In this document: positions 1 through 7,124 of the stretch, piece by piece
Numbering within the stretch: the first letter of the stretch is position 1
Layout: every line of letters starts with the position of its first letter
The notes under the pieces: generated by a model
The model's database searches: none
What the model was told of the DNA's origin: nothing
What the model saw: the letters and a program-made list of their open reading frames with translations, nothing else
Assembly: GCF_915070105.1 (NCBI RefSeq)
Contig: NZ_CAJZFJ010000048.1
Span: 1 to 17,187 of the forward strand
Direction: 5' to 3'
DNA length: 17,187 bases
DNA from: an uncultured Porphyromonas sp.
Lineage (GTDB): Bacteria > Bacteroidota > Bacteroidia > Bacteroidales > Porphyromonadaceae
Translations under genes and position numbers: made by a program

Positions 1-186
1 CCTCGGGTAGAGTATCCCGATCTAGGCTCTTAGGTCTATCACACTGACGGGGCATCCACTCTGACATAGGAGAGGTTGCTTAGTCCCCTAGGCATCCTCG
101 GGTAGAGTATCCCGATCTAGGCTCTTAGGTCTATCACACTGACGGGGCATTCACTCTGACATAGGAGAGGTTACTTAGTCCCCTAG
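1..186. repeat. Two tandem copies of a 95-bp repeat
   Basis: Bases 1-91 recur at 96-186 with a constant offset of 95. I see only two differences, C to T (56 versus 151) and G to A (78 versus 173). The last four bases of the first unit (92-95) are not repeated after the second copy. The array starts at base 1 of the window, so further copies may lie to the left. The unit holds only a weak internal dyad (CGGG/CCCG around 4-19) and no obvious reading frame. It sits just upstream of the MATE gene. A minisatellite or a duplicated regulatory segment would both fit; its function is unknown. Confidence 0.9.
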
Positions 187-223
187 ATTAGGGTAGCAGG
201 CTAGATAGTCAGTGTACAATAGC

Positions 224-231
224 TACCTTTG
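224..231 (+). promoter_or_regulatory. Possible -7 box (TAnnTTTG) for the MATE gene
   Basis: The sequence TACCTTTG matches the Bacteroidetes -7 consensus TAnnTTTG exactly. There is no TTG or TTTG at the expected distance of about 19-21 bases upstream, so only half of a promoter is visible. A start of transcription some seven bases downstream would leave almost no leader before the ATG at 243. The box also overlaps the right arm of an inverted repeat, GGTAGC (192-197) with GCTACC (222-227). The call is weak. Confidence 0.3.
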
Positions 232-242
232 TGGGCATAAGT

Positions 243-1625
243 ATGGGAGATAATAGAGACTTACACATTGAGCCTACGGGCAGTCGATGGAGCGAGCGCC
301 GCAGTTCACTTGCGGAGCTACTCCGCATAGGTACACCGATCATCCTAGGACAGCTAGGGATTATCACGGTGAACTTCGCCGACAACATCATGGTCGGCAA
401 ATACCATACGGATGCCCTAGCCTCCGCCTCGTTCGTCAATAACATCTTCTCCGTCTTCTTCGTCCTAGGTATGGGCTTCACTTATGGGCTCACACCACTC
501 ATCTCCAGCTCCTTTGCACGAGGAGATCAGCCACGACTAGGGAGACTACTGCGACATAGTAGTCTACTAAACCTCTGGGTAGGCGGAGCACTCACCCTCG
601 CTCTGCTCGTGATCTATACCCTGCTCGGGCAGTTCAAGCTACCACCGCACCTCCTCCCTCAGGTACGATCCTACTTCATCCTACAGCTCATCTCGTTCGC
701 CGTCTTCATGGCTTCGGGAGCTCTCAAGCAGTTCTTTGACGGGATCGGACGTACGAGGGTACCGATGTGGATCATCCTAAGTTCGAATGCGCTGAACATA
801 CTAGGCAACTACCTCCTGATATTCGGCGAGCTGGGAGCTCCCGAACTTGGGCTCTTCGGGGCGGGACTCTCTACCCTACTAGCCCGAATCTATATGCTCA
901 TCGCCCTAGTCTATGTCCTGCGCCGAAGTCAAGACCTCAGGACACCCTACCGGGCCTTCCGGGAGCGAGGCTGGCGTACCCCCTACATACAGCGTCTCTT
1001 CCGACTGGGTTTACCCATCGGGGTGCAGATGGGAGTAGAGGCAGGAGCATGGGCCTTCGCTATCCTATTGGTCACCCCTCTAGGAGTAGATGCCCTAGCT
1101 GTACATCAGATCCTAGTCACCCTGACTCTACTCGGCTACCTCGTCTACTATGGGCTAGGAGCAGCCACGACGATACTCGTGAGCCGTGCCCACAGCACAG
1201 GGGACAAGAGACGGGCAAGGCAGACCGCCGTTATAGCTCTCGCTCTAGCGGAGGGCACAGCCCTAGTGGTCATGCTCGGGCTACTCGTCCTAAGGCACCA
1301 GGTCGGGTATATCTTCAGTGACGACCCAGCCGTCATCCTGATGACCTCCGTAGCAGTCATCCCTATGGCGCTCTACCAACCCGGAGATGCCCTACAAGTA
1401 ATCTATGGCAATGCCCTAAGAGGTATGGAGGATGTCAAGCGCATGACCCTCTATGCCTGTGCTATTCACCTCATACTCGCTCCTTTGCTCTCCTATATCT
1501 TTGGATTCCTCATGGGTATCGAGGATGCAGGGCTGAGGCTCACGGCTATATGGAGCTCCTTCCCGATCAGCCTCCTCCTGCTGGGGATCTTCCTATATAA
1601 GCGGTTCTACCAGATCACGAGATAG
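243..1625 (+). CDS. MATE family efflux transporter (NorM/DinF type)
   Basis: An inner-membrane antiporter of about 460 residues, the normal size for multidrug and toxin extrusion proteins, which export cationic drugs or metabolites in exchange for Na+ or H+. The protein begins with about 25 polar residues and then shows roughly twelve hydrophobic segments. The N-terminal half carries the MATE-like stretches PIILGQLGI and NFADNIMVGKY in its first helices, and the second half repeats the pattern (LGLPIGVQMGVEAGAW). The frame is also open from a GTG at 231, adding four residues. I prefer the ATG at 243 because a TAnnTTTG box overlaps the GTG. The gene stands alone, preceded by 95-bp repeats and followed by a long spacer. 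The family is confident; the substrate cannot be told from sequence. Confidence 0.93.
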   Translation: MGDNRDLHIEPTGSRWSERRSSLAELLRIGTPIILGQLGIITVNFADNIMVGKYHTDALASASFVNNIFSVFFVLGMGFTYGLTPLISSSFARGDQPRLGRLLRHSSLLNLWVGGALTLALLVIYTLLGQFKLPPHLLPQVRSYFILQLISFAVFMASGALKQFFDGIGRTRVPMWIILSSNALNILGNYLLIFGELGAPELGLFGAGLSTLLARIYMLIALVYVLRRSQDLRTPYRAFRERGWRTPYIQRLFRLGLPIGVQMGVEAGAWAFAILLVTPLGVDALAVHQILVTLTLLGYLVYYGLGAATTILVSRAHSTGDKRRARQTAVIALALAEGTALVVMLGLLVLRHQVGYIFSDDPAVILMTSVAVIPMALYQPGDALQVIYGNALRGMEDVKRMTLYACAIHLILAPLLSYIFGFLMGIEDAGLRLTAIWSSFPISLLLLGIFLYKRFYQITR

Positions 1626-1906
1626 AGCCCATACCCTCCTCTAGGACAAGAATTCGGGTATCCACTCGACAGCGAATAGAGCTACGCACTCCCCTAGTAG
1701 CTTGCTACCCCCTCTGCTACCTCCTAGGGACACCACAGAGGACTCCGATGCAAGGCTATCATAGATGTGCGACACTACGCACTCTGCTATCAGATATGAG
1801 TGGAGGGAAGTATCCATCCCGATACACCACAGCTCTAGGAACGACCTCACACCTCGGGAATAACAACCTCTCCAAGCCCCCACCCAAGGTCATATAATCC
1901 CCCTAA
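1626..1906. other. Gene-poor spacer after the MATE gene
   Basis: I see no convincing gene here. A leftward open frame of 80 codons at 1641-1883 has no recognisable domain, is Ser- and Cys-rich and looks like chance. A weak dyad, GTAGC (1697-1701) with GCTAC (1716-1720) flanked by CCCTA and TAGGG, lies about 70 bases after the MATE stop. It lacks a T tract, so it is at best a weak terminator. The length is unusual for this otherwise tightly packed window. Confidence 0.4.
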
Positions 1907-2088
1907 AAGAGGACACGTAATGCTCGCTCCCATCACCTATGTAAGGTGACGAGAGCGAGCATTACGTGTTCTCTTCCCCCCTCTCGGTATGTCCTCTCTC
2001 ACCCTCCTAGAATATCCGATACAGAGCGTGCTACAGAAGGAGCATATCCTTCGCTCCAGCCACCTACGCCCGAGACAGCCCAAAGCTA
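1903..2088 (-). ncRNA. Candidate leftward small RNA (speculative)
   Basis: A leftward TAGCTTTG (bases 2081-2088 on the plus strand read CAAAGCTA) matches the Bacteroidetes -7 consensus. A CAAA at 2113-2116, read leftward as TTTG, could be its -33 box, but the 24-base spacing is longer than the usual 19-21. A transcript starting near 2074 would contain a small hairpin (GAAGGA at 2036-2041 with TCCTTC at 2047-2052). It would end at the long hairpin 1907-1975, which is followed by TTTT on that strand. The size would be about 170 bases. I recognise no known RNA family, so this is only a hypothesis built from position and signals. Confidence 0.2.
1907..1975. terminator. Long hairpin between convergent genes (possible bidirectional terminator)
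   Basis: Bases 1907-1929 pair with 1953-1975 along 23 base pairs with a single G-T wobble (1912 with 1970). Inside is a second stem of six pairs, TCACCT (1933-1938) with AGGTGA (1944-1949), and a five-base loop. Leftward transcripts would leave the stem into TTTT, a short U tract; rightward transcripts meet TTCTCTTCC. The hairpin lies between the MATE gene and the leftward barrel gene, so it could end transcripts from both sides. A stem this long and perfect is more than a terminator needs, so a non-coding RNA or small mobile remnant is also possible. Confidence 0.55.
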
Positions 2089-2121
2089 ATTAGTCCTCTT
2101 CCCGACACACCCCAAATAGTA

Positions 2122-2164
2122 AGCCCACCTCTCTCTGGCCTAGTGTACCAGAGTGAGGTGGGCT
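2122..2164 (-). terminator. Terminator of the outer-membrane barrel gene
   Basis: A ten-pair stem joins AGCCCACCTC (2122-2131) to GAGGTGGGCT (2155-2164). It continues past one T-T mismatch with six more pairs (2133-2138 with 2148-2153) and closes on a nine-base loop. It starts 28 bases after the stop codon of the leftward barrel gene, and the leftward transcript leaves the stem into TACTATTT, a modest U-rich tail. Position and shape fit a rho-independent terminator. Confidence 0.75.
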
Positions 2165-2191
2165 ACCCAGTGCTAAGACTTACGGAGTGGG

Positions 2192-2812
2192 TTAGATCTT
2201 GAGACCTAGACCTAGGGTAAGCGTAGCGTTCTTGAAGTTATTCTTATCACTGATCTGGAGCTGCTTCAGTGAAGAGTTGTTCTTATCAAGCGTATTGATC
2301 AACCCATGCGTATAGCGAAGGTCGAGTAATACCCCCTTGGTGATCAGGAACTCAACCCCTGCACCGACACCGAAGTCAAGCGAGGCAAAGGTGTCCTTAT
2401 TGAGCTTCACAGAGTTGTTATTGAGGGCGATCTCTTGCGTGGGCGTTCCGACGAGGAAGCCCAGCTGAGGTCCAGCCATGAGGGAGAGGTTCCCGAGCTT
2501 GAGCTTAGCCATCACGGGGACATTGATATAGCTGGTCTTGAGCTGTAGGGAGACCGTCTGTCCTAGGTGCGTTGCTTCCCACTTAGCGCCCTGCTGCGAG
2601 TAGATTACCTCGGGCTGTAGAGCTAGGAAGGAGGTCATCGGAAGTTCGATGAAAGCCCCTGCGTAGAAGCTCCCACGTCCCTTCATCTCGGCACCGTTCA
2701 TCTTACCACCGTTGAGTGTGGAGTAGCCGATACCCCCCTTGATCCCGAAGCTCTGAGCACTGATCCCTAGCGTCGAGAAGAGGAGTACAGCCATTGCAAA
2801 TAGTTTCTTCAT
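2192..2812 (-). CDS. Outer-membrane beta-barrel protein (PorT/OMP_b-brl_2 type)
   Basis: A 206-residue exported protein. The start has a clear signal peptide (Lys-Lys, then a hydrophobic core, then the cleavage-like ISAQ-S at about residue 20). The mature part opens with FGIKGGIGYS and alternates polar and hydrophobic residues as expected for about eight short beta strands, and it ends in TLGLGLKI, a typical last strand. This is the pattern of the small outer-membrane barrels abundant in Bacteroidetes. These have mostly unknown or structural roles; PorT itself belongs to the type IX secretion system, but nothing here shows that this copy does. The ATG at 2812 follows an A-rich leader (AAGAACAACAAG). 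The gene appears to be transcribed alone, with its own terminator and a leader full of small palindromes. Confidence 0.85.
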   Translation of the reverse strand: MKKLFAMAVLLFSTLGISAQSFGIKGGIGYSTLNGGKMNGAEMKGRGSFYAGAFIELPMTSFLALQPEVIYSQQGAKWEATHLGQTVSLQLKTSYINVPVMAKLKLGNLSLMAGPQLGFLVGTPTQEIALNNNSVKLNKDTFASLDFGVGAGVEFLITKGVLLDLRYTHGLINTLDKNNSSLKQLQISDKNNFKNATLTLGLGLKI

Positions 2813-2839
2813 CTTGTTGTTCTTAGTCTGAAGTTATTA

Positions 2840-2884
2840 GGGGCATAGCCCCATGTATGATATACATCTTGTTACCCTAGGTAA
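2840..2884. promoter_or_regulatory. Three adjacent palindromes in the leader of the barrel gene
   Basis: Three perfect inverted repeats follow each other, each with a three-base centre: GGGGC-ATA-GCCCC (2840-2852), ATGTAT-GAT-ATACAT (2853-2867) and TTACC-CTA-GGTAA (2872-2884). They lie 28-72 bases upstream of the start codon of the leftward outer-membrane barrel gene. The first could fold as a leader hairpin in the mRNA; the other two look like operator half-sites. I do not find a TAnnTTTG box here, so the promoter position is unresolved. Confidence 0.45.
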
Positions 2885-2976
2885 ACGGAGGAAGTCCATT
2901 AGATGGTATAAGTCCCCCTTAGCAACTAGCAGGATAAACAAGCGTTAGTCCCCACCTGGAGGACTCATGTGAAGAG

Positions 2977-4056
2977 TTAGACAGCTAGAGAGCGGAAGAG
3001 GTAGGCGAAGATCTCCGTATAACGCTCGGGGCTGAAGTCACGTGCTATACGCTCACGTCCTAGACGCCCCATAGCTCTACGCTCCTCGGGATGCTCTAGC
3101 ATCCAAAGGATAGCCTTAGCCAACGCTTCGGGATCTTGGGCTGGTGCGAGTAGCCCCGTCTCACCTGGCAGGATCAAGTCCCTACTACCCGGGATGTCAC
3201 TGACGATCGTGGGCAGAGACAGAGACATCGCCTCACGTACGACACGTGGAGAGGCATCACGCCAGCTCGGAAGGACATAGACATCGGAGGCAGCCATATA
3301 GCGCATAGCCTCTGGTCGCTCGCCTAGGAAAAGGATATTGGGGGCAATCGGGCTAGACTGGACGAAGAGCCGCTCCTGCTCATCATAGTCTCCCACTAGC
3401 GTTAGTCCGATCCTATCATCTCGGAGTAGTAGCATGGCCTCTAGTAGGGTGTGTAGCCCCTTAAAGGGACGCCCCCTATTGTTGGCGACCATCACCAGAC
3501 GCAGTGACTTCCCCTGTAGCTCGGGCAGCTCAATGGGAGAGCGGAGAGCTTGATCAGCCCAGGGCAGAGAGAAGGGCTTGGTCGCCACCGTGAGCTTGGA
3601 TGGAGAGAAGAAAGTACGTAGGTAGGCAGCCACATGCTCCGTCTCACAGACGATATGATGTACCCGCGGGTTCAGGATACCGAGGTAGTAAGTGGGATCC
3701 GTACGACGAATACGAGCTCCCGTCCCCCGGTAGGCTATATTCTTCACCGAGGAGAATAGGGTCGCTAGGAGTGCATTCGATAGCCCCGAACTACCCGGGG
3801 AGTAGGTGTGCGTGAAGTGGTACTGGCGCATATATCGGCGCAGGAGACGACACACCGATAGGTTCACCTTGCCCGTGATCGGGGGGCTGGGCAGGTAGGT
3901 CACCCCTCGCTCAACGACAGCTGAGGCGATACCCTCCCGAGTCATGTATACCTCGAAGTCTGGGAGAGCCGCAAGCCCCTCCGCTAGGATGATCGTAGAC
4001 TCATCGGCCTCACGATGAGTGATGAGTAGACGAATATTGGTCGCTGGATAAGACAT
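2977..4056 (-). CDS. Glycosyltransferase, family 4 (GT-B fold)
   Basis: A cytoplasmic or membrane-associated sugar transferase of 359 residues, a usual size for GT4 enzymes that build lipopolysaccharide, capsule or glycolipids. The C-terminal donor-binding half is clear. It has a strand-start region LRLVMVANNRGRPFKG (about residues 185-200), a GxxP-like VGDYDE (221-226), and the segment SDVYVLPSWRDASPRVVREA (257-276). In that segment D267 and E275 occupy the E-x7-E positions, the first Glu being replaced by Asp. The N-terminal acceptor half is more divergent. The gene stands alone: a strong terminator lies only about 30 bases upstream, and the next gene downstream has its own leader. The sugar and acceptor cannot be inferred; no other glycan genes lie nearby. 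Confidence 0.88.
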   Translation of the reverse strand: MSYPATNIRLLITHREADESTIILAEGLAALPDFEVYMTREGIASAVVERGVTYLPSPPITGKVNLSVCRLLRRYMRQYHFTHTYSPGSSGLSNALLATLFSSVKNIAYRGTGARIRRTDPTYYLGILNPRVHHIVCETEHVAAYLRTFFSPSKLTVATKPFSLPWADQALRSPIELPELQGKSLRLVMVANNRGRPFKGLHTLLEAMLLLRDDRIGLTLVGDYDEQERLFVQSSPIAPNILFLGERPEAMRYMAASDVYVLPSWRDASPRVVREAMSLSLPTIVSDIPGSRDLILPGETGLLAPAQDPEALAKAILWMLEHPEERRAMGRLGRERIARDFSPERYTEIFAYLFRSLAV

Positions 4057-4076
4057 CTATACTTGGATAGGAGAGA

Positions 4077-4141
4077 TACAAAAAGCAGACCTCACCACAC
4101 CTCACCCCTAGATCATCAGAGGGCAATGGTGTAGTGAGGTC
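4077..4141 (-). terminator. Rho-independent terminator after mazG
   Basis: Bases 4088-4095 (GACCTCAC) pair with 4134-4141 (GTGAGGTC). After one C-A mismatch, ACACC (4097-4101) pairs with GGTGT (4128-4132), leaving a 26-base loop. The leftward transcript leaves the stem into TGCTTTTTGTATC, a good U tract. The stem begins 34 bases past the mazG stop. It is the clearest terminator in the window and marks the end of the long leftward gene train. Confidence 0.85.
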
Positions 4142-4175
4142 AGTAGCTAGATAGTAGCATATCGAGAGGGGAAGA

Positions 4176-4970
4176 CTAAGCCTTAGGCTCGAGAGCCTTT
4201 GCCTCCTCCCAGAAGGCATCCATCTCGCCAAGGGTCATATCCTTGATCGAGCGCCCCTGCTCCTTGGCTTTTGCCTCTATATAGCCGAAGCGATGAATAA
4301 ACTTCTCATTCGTACGGCTAAGGGCATTGTCGGGATTGATCTTATACTTACGTGCAGCATTGATCACACTGAAGAGGAAGTCCCCGAGCTCTGCCTCCAT
4401 GGCATCAGCATCGTGGTGAGCTACGGCCTCACGAAGCTCCTGGAGCTCCTCCTCGACCTTAGCCCAGACGTCCTCGGGCTTCTCCCAGTCGAAGCCCACA
4501 CCACGAGCCTTATCCTGTATGCGATAGGCCTTGATGAGGGTAGGTAGGGAATCTGGGACACCCCAGAGGACGGTCTTGTTACCATCCTTCTCCTTTTGCT
4601 TGAGCTCTTCCCATCGCTCTAGGACTATATCTGTGCTCTCGGCCGTAGCCTCCCCATAGACATGGGGATGACGGTAGATGAGCTTATCACAGAGCGCATG
4701 CGAGACATCGGCGATATCGTAGAGTCCCTTCTCCTCACCTATACGGCTGTAGAAGACGATATGCAGGAGGACATCCCCGAGTTCTTTCTTGATCTCCTCG
4801 GGCTCTCCCCTGAGGAGGGCATCGGAGAGCTCATAGACCTCCTCGATGGTATTCGTACGAAGGCTCTCGTTGGTCTGCTCCCTATCCCAAGGGCACTCGG
4901 CACGCAGGCGCTCCAGCACGTCTAGTAGACGGCTGAAGGCTGCGAGCTTCTCTTCTCTTGTATGCGACAT
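4176..4970 (-). CDS. mazG: Nucleoside triphosphate pyrophosphohydrolase MazG
   Basis: A cytoplasmic enzyme that hydrolyses nucleoside triphosphates to monophosphates and pyrophosphate, clearing damaged nucleotides and, in some bacteria, affecting ppGpp signalling. At 264 residues it matches the full two-domain E. coli type. The first domain has CPWDREQTNESLR (residues 26-38) and the metal-binding EEVYE (43-47) with ELGD (63-66), the EExxE...ExxD pattern. A second, similar domain has EELQEL and EAELGDFLF. The C-terminal NEKFIHRF with its following Phe/Tyr-rich helix is also typical. The start codon is one base after the dsbD stop, so translation is probably coupled. It is the last gene before the terminator at 4077-4141. 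Confidence 0.96.
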   Translation of the reverse strand: MSHTREEKLAAFSRLLDVLERLRAECPWDREQTNESLRTNTIEEVYELSDALLRGEPEEIKKELGDVLLHIVFYSRIGEEKGLYDIADVSHALCDKLIYRHPHVYGEATAESTDIVLERWEELKQKEKDGNKTVLWGVPDSLPTLIKAYRIQDKARGVGFDWEKPEDVWAKVEEELQELREAVAHHDADAMEAELGDFLFSVINAARKYKINPDNALSRTNEKFIHRFGYIEAKAKEQGRSIKDMTLGEMDAFWEEAKALEPKA

Positions 4971-4971
4971 C

Positions 4972-7071
4972 TTACTTCTTGCGAGCTGTGTACTCCGCTA
5001 GACCACTCTTGAGGAAGTCCATATAGGCAGGTACATCTTCGTTGTAAGCATAGGAGGAGGCAAGAGGCTTACCCTCGTTATCCAGTAGGACATAGAAGGG
5101 CTGGGCATTAGCACCGAACTTCATGCGCTGTAGATAGCTCCACTTGTCGCCGATCGTACGTAGCTTGACCTTCTTACCTGCCTCCTCGACCTCGATAGTC
5201 TCTGGTAGTGCCGTCTTCTCATCGACCATGAGGGTGATGAGGACATAGTCGTTGTCGAGGGTGGCCTTGACATTAGCATCAGTCCATACGGAGGCCTCCA
5301 TCTTACGGCAGTTCACACAACCATAGCCCGAGAAGTCTATGATCACAGGCTTACCTACCTGCTTAGCATAGGCCATACCCGTCTCATAGTCTGAGAACTG
5401 AGCGTGTACCTCACCCTTATAGAGATTGAGATCCTGCGTGCTCAGCGGAGGAGAGAAGGCACTGATAGCACGAAGAGGTGCTCCCACGAGCCCTGGCACC
5501 ATATAGAGCGCAAAGGCAAACGAGACGATCGCTAGGAAAAGGGCTGGTATAGGAGTCTTCTCCTGAGGGGTATCGTGAGGGAAGCGAATCTTACCAATCA
5601 GATACAGTCCGAGCAGAGTGAAGATCACGATCCAGAGCGAGAGGAAGACCTCACGGTCTAGGATGTGCCATCCGTAAGCTAGGTCTGCGACAGAGAGGAA
5701 CTTCAGGGCGAGAGCGAGCTCAATGAAGGCTAGTACGACCTTCACAGAGTTGAGCCACCCACCACTCTTTGGCATGGACTGCAGGAGATTCGGGAAGATG
5801 GCGAAGAGTGTGAAGGGAAGGGCAAGTGCTAGAGCAAAGCCAAGCATCCCTATAGCAGGAGCCAAGATCCCCGAGGAGGACGTCGCTGCCTGTACCAGCA
5901 GTGTCCCGATGATAGGGCCGGTGCAGGAGAAGGAGACGAGAGACAGGGTGAAGGCCATGAAGAAGATGCTCACCAGGCCAGAGGCAGAGTCGGCCTTTTG
6001 GTCCATCTTGCTCGTCCATGATGCGGGGAGGACAAGCTCGAATGCCCCGAAGAAGGAGATGGCAAAGAAGACGAGTAGGAGGAAGAAGGCAATATTGAAG
6101 TACGCATTCGTCGCTAGGTCATTCAATGCACTTGCACCAAAGGCAGCCGAGACAGCCAGCCCTAGAGCCACGTAGATAACGATGATCGAGATCCCGTAGA
6201 GTATAGCATCACGGATCCCCTTCTTGCGATCCTTAGAACGCTTGAGGAAGAAGCTAACCGTCATTGGGATCATAGGCCATACACATGGGGTGACGAGGGC
6301 AACGAGCCCTCCTAGGAAGCCCCCTACTAGGAGCATCCATAGAGAACCATCAGCCTGAGTAAGAGCCTTGTCACCATAAGCCTTTAACTCTGGTATCACA
6401 GGTGCCCACAGATCTGAGACAGCATCCTTGGCCATCCCTTGGTCCACCGATAGCGTATCTGGGGCAGATGCAGCGCTATCGGCTGAGGGCTCCCCCACGC
6501 TAGGGGTAGCATCTTGGGGTGCTGGAGTCTCTGTGGTAGCAGCAGGAGCAGCCTCAGAGAGCTTACCGAGATCCTTAGCTTGAACGGAGAAATCCCAGTT
6601 ACTAGGTGTGAGGCAACGCTCATCATCGCAGGCCATGTGGCGAATAGCCCCCTCGAAGGCAAACTTCTTGGGGTCAGTAATGCGTATCTTCTGACGGAAG
6701 GAGACCTTTCCGCTAAAGAAGCGAAGGGTCATCTCGAAGTTAGGATCATACTTCTCTATGGGCTTAGCATCAGAGGTAAGCTTACCGACAAGCTCTGCGC
6801 CAGAGATCTTGTCCACGAGAAGGTGTGTGGGGGTAGGACCACCTGCAGGTAGCTCTGTGGCATAGAGGTGCCAGTTGGGCTTGATGCTTGCCGTCAGGAC
6901 GATCGTCTTCTCCGTAGGTGAGTTATCCTCTACAGTACGTGTCCAGCTGACGATGTCACGCAAGATCTGTGCTTGTGCACCTGTGAGCGCCATGAAGGCA
7001 AGTGCTACACCGAGAGCACTCCTCCTTAGGTAACGAAGGAGAGAGCGCGAGGGCTTGTGTTTAGTCTTCAT
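4972..7071 (-). CDS. dsbD: Thiol:disulfide interchange protein DsbD
   Basis: An inner-membrane protein that carries electrons from cytoplasmic thioredoxin to the periplasm, keeping isomerases and cytochrome-maturation proteins reduced. All three modules are present in 699 residues. After a signal sequence (about 1-35) comes the DsbD-alpha domain with a Cys pair C148/C153. A Pro/Ala/Thr-rich linker (about 172-210) leads to an eight-helix membrane domain (about 245-535) with cysteines C263 (TPCVWP) and C383 (SCTGP). The C-terminal thioredoxin domain carries the active site C585-V-N-C588. The N-terminal pair is spaced C-x4-C, one residue closer than the C-x5-C of E. coli DsbD. The gene overlaps nothing but nearly touches mazG, and lies 53 bases after the pseudouridine synthase gene. 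Confidence 0.96.
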   Translation of the reverse strand: MKTKHKPSRSLLRYLRRSALGVALAFMALTGAQAQILRDIVSWTRTVEDNSPTEKTIVLTASIKPNWHLYATELPAGGPTPTHLLVDKISGAELVGKLTSDAKPIEKYDPNFEMTLRFFSGKVSFRQKIRITDPKKFAFEGAIRHMACDDERCLTPSNWDFSVQAKDLGKLSEAAPAATTETPAPQDATPSVGEPSADSAASAPDTLSVDQGMAKDAVSDLWAPVIPELKAYGDKALTQADGSLWMLLVGGFLGGLVALVTPCVWPMIPMTVSFFLKRSKDRKKGIRDAILYGISIIVIYVALGLAVSAAFGASALNDLATNAYFNIAFFLLLVFFAISFFGAFELVLPASWTSKMDQKADSASGLVSIFFMAFTLSLVSFSCTGPIIGTLLVQAATSSSGILAPAIGMLGFALALALPFTLFAIFPNLLQSMPKSGGWLNSVKVVLAFIELALALKFLSVADLAYGWHILDREVFLSLWIVIFTLLGLYLIGKIRFPHDTPQEKTPIPALFLAIVSFAFALYMVPGLVGAPLRAISAFSPPLSTQDLNLYKGEVHAQFSDYETGMAYAKQVGKPVIIDFSGYGCVNCRKMEASVWTDANVKATLDNDYVLITLMVDEKTALPETIEVEEAGKKVKLRTIGDKWSYLQRMKFGANAQPFYVLLDNEGKPLASSYAYNEDVPAYMDFLKSGLAEYTARKK

Positions 7072-7124
7072 AATTTATGATTTGTGCAAAATGTTGGTCT
7101 ATACATTGAGGGCTTCCAGCGGTA

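Noticed and set aside
1..186. CRISPR array
   Set aside because: The repeats are directly tandem and 95 bases long with no unique spacers between them, and no cas genes are present.
767..1321. 184-codon frame overlapping the MATE gene
   Set aside because: A shadow of the MATE frame, with Arg/Ser/Pro-rich composition and no protein-like pattern.
1496..1503. TATCTTTG inside the MATE gene as a promoter
   Set aside because: It is within coding sequence, has no suitable gene downstream in that direction, and such a short match is expected by chance a few times per window.
1641..1883. Leftward 80-codon open frame in the spacer after the MATE gene
   Set aside because: No domain, no leader or promoter close by, odd composition rich in Ser, Cys and Trp; best read as a chance open frame, though a decayed gene cannot be excluded.
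5723..6175. 150-codon rightward frame opposite dsbD
   Set aside because: An antisense shadow of the membrane domain of DsbD, low in protein-like features.
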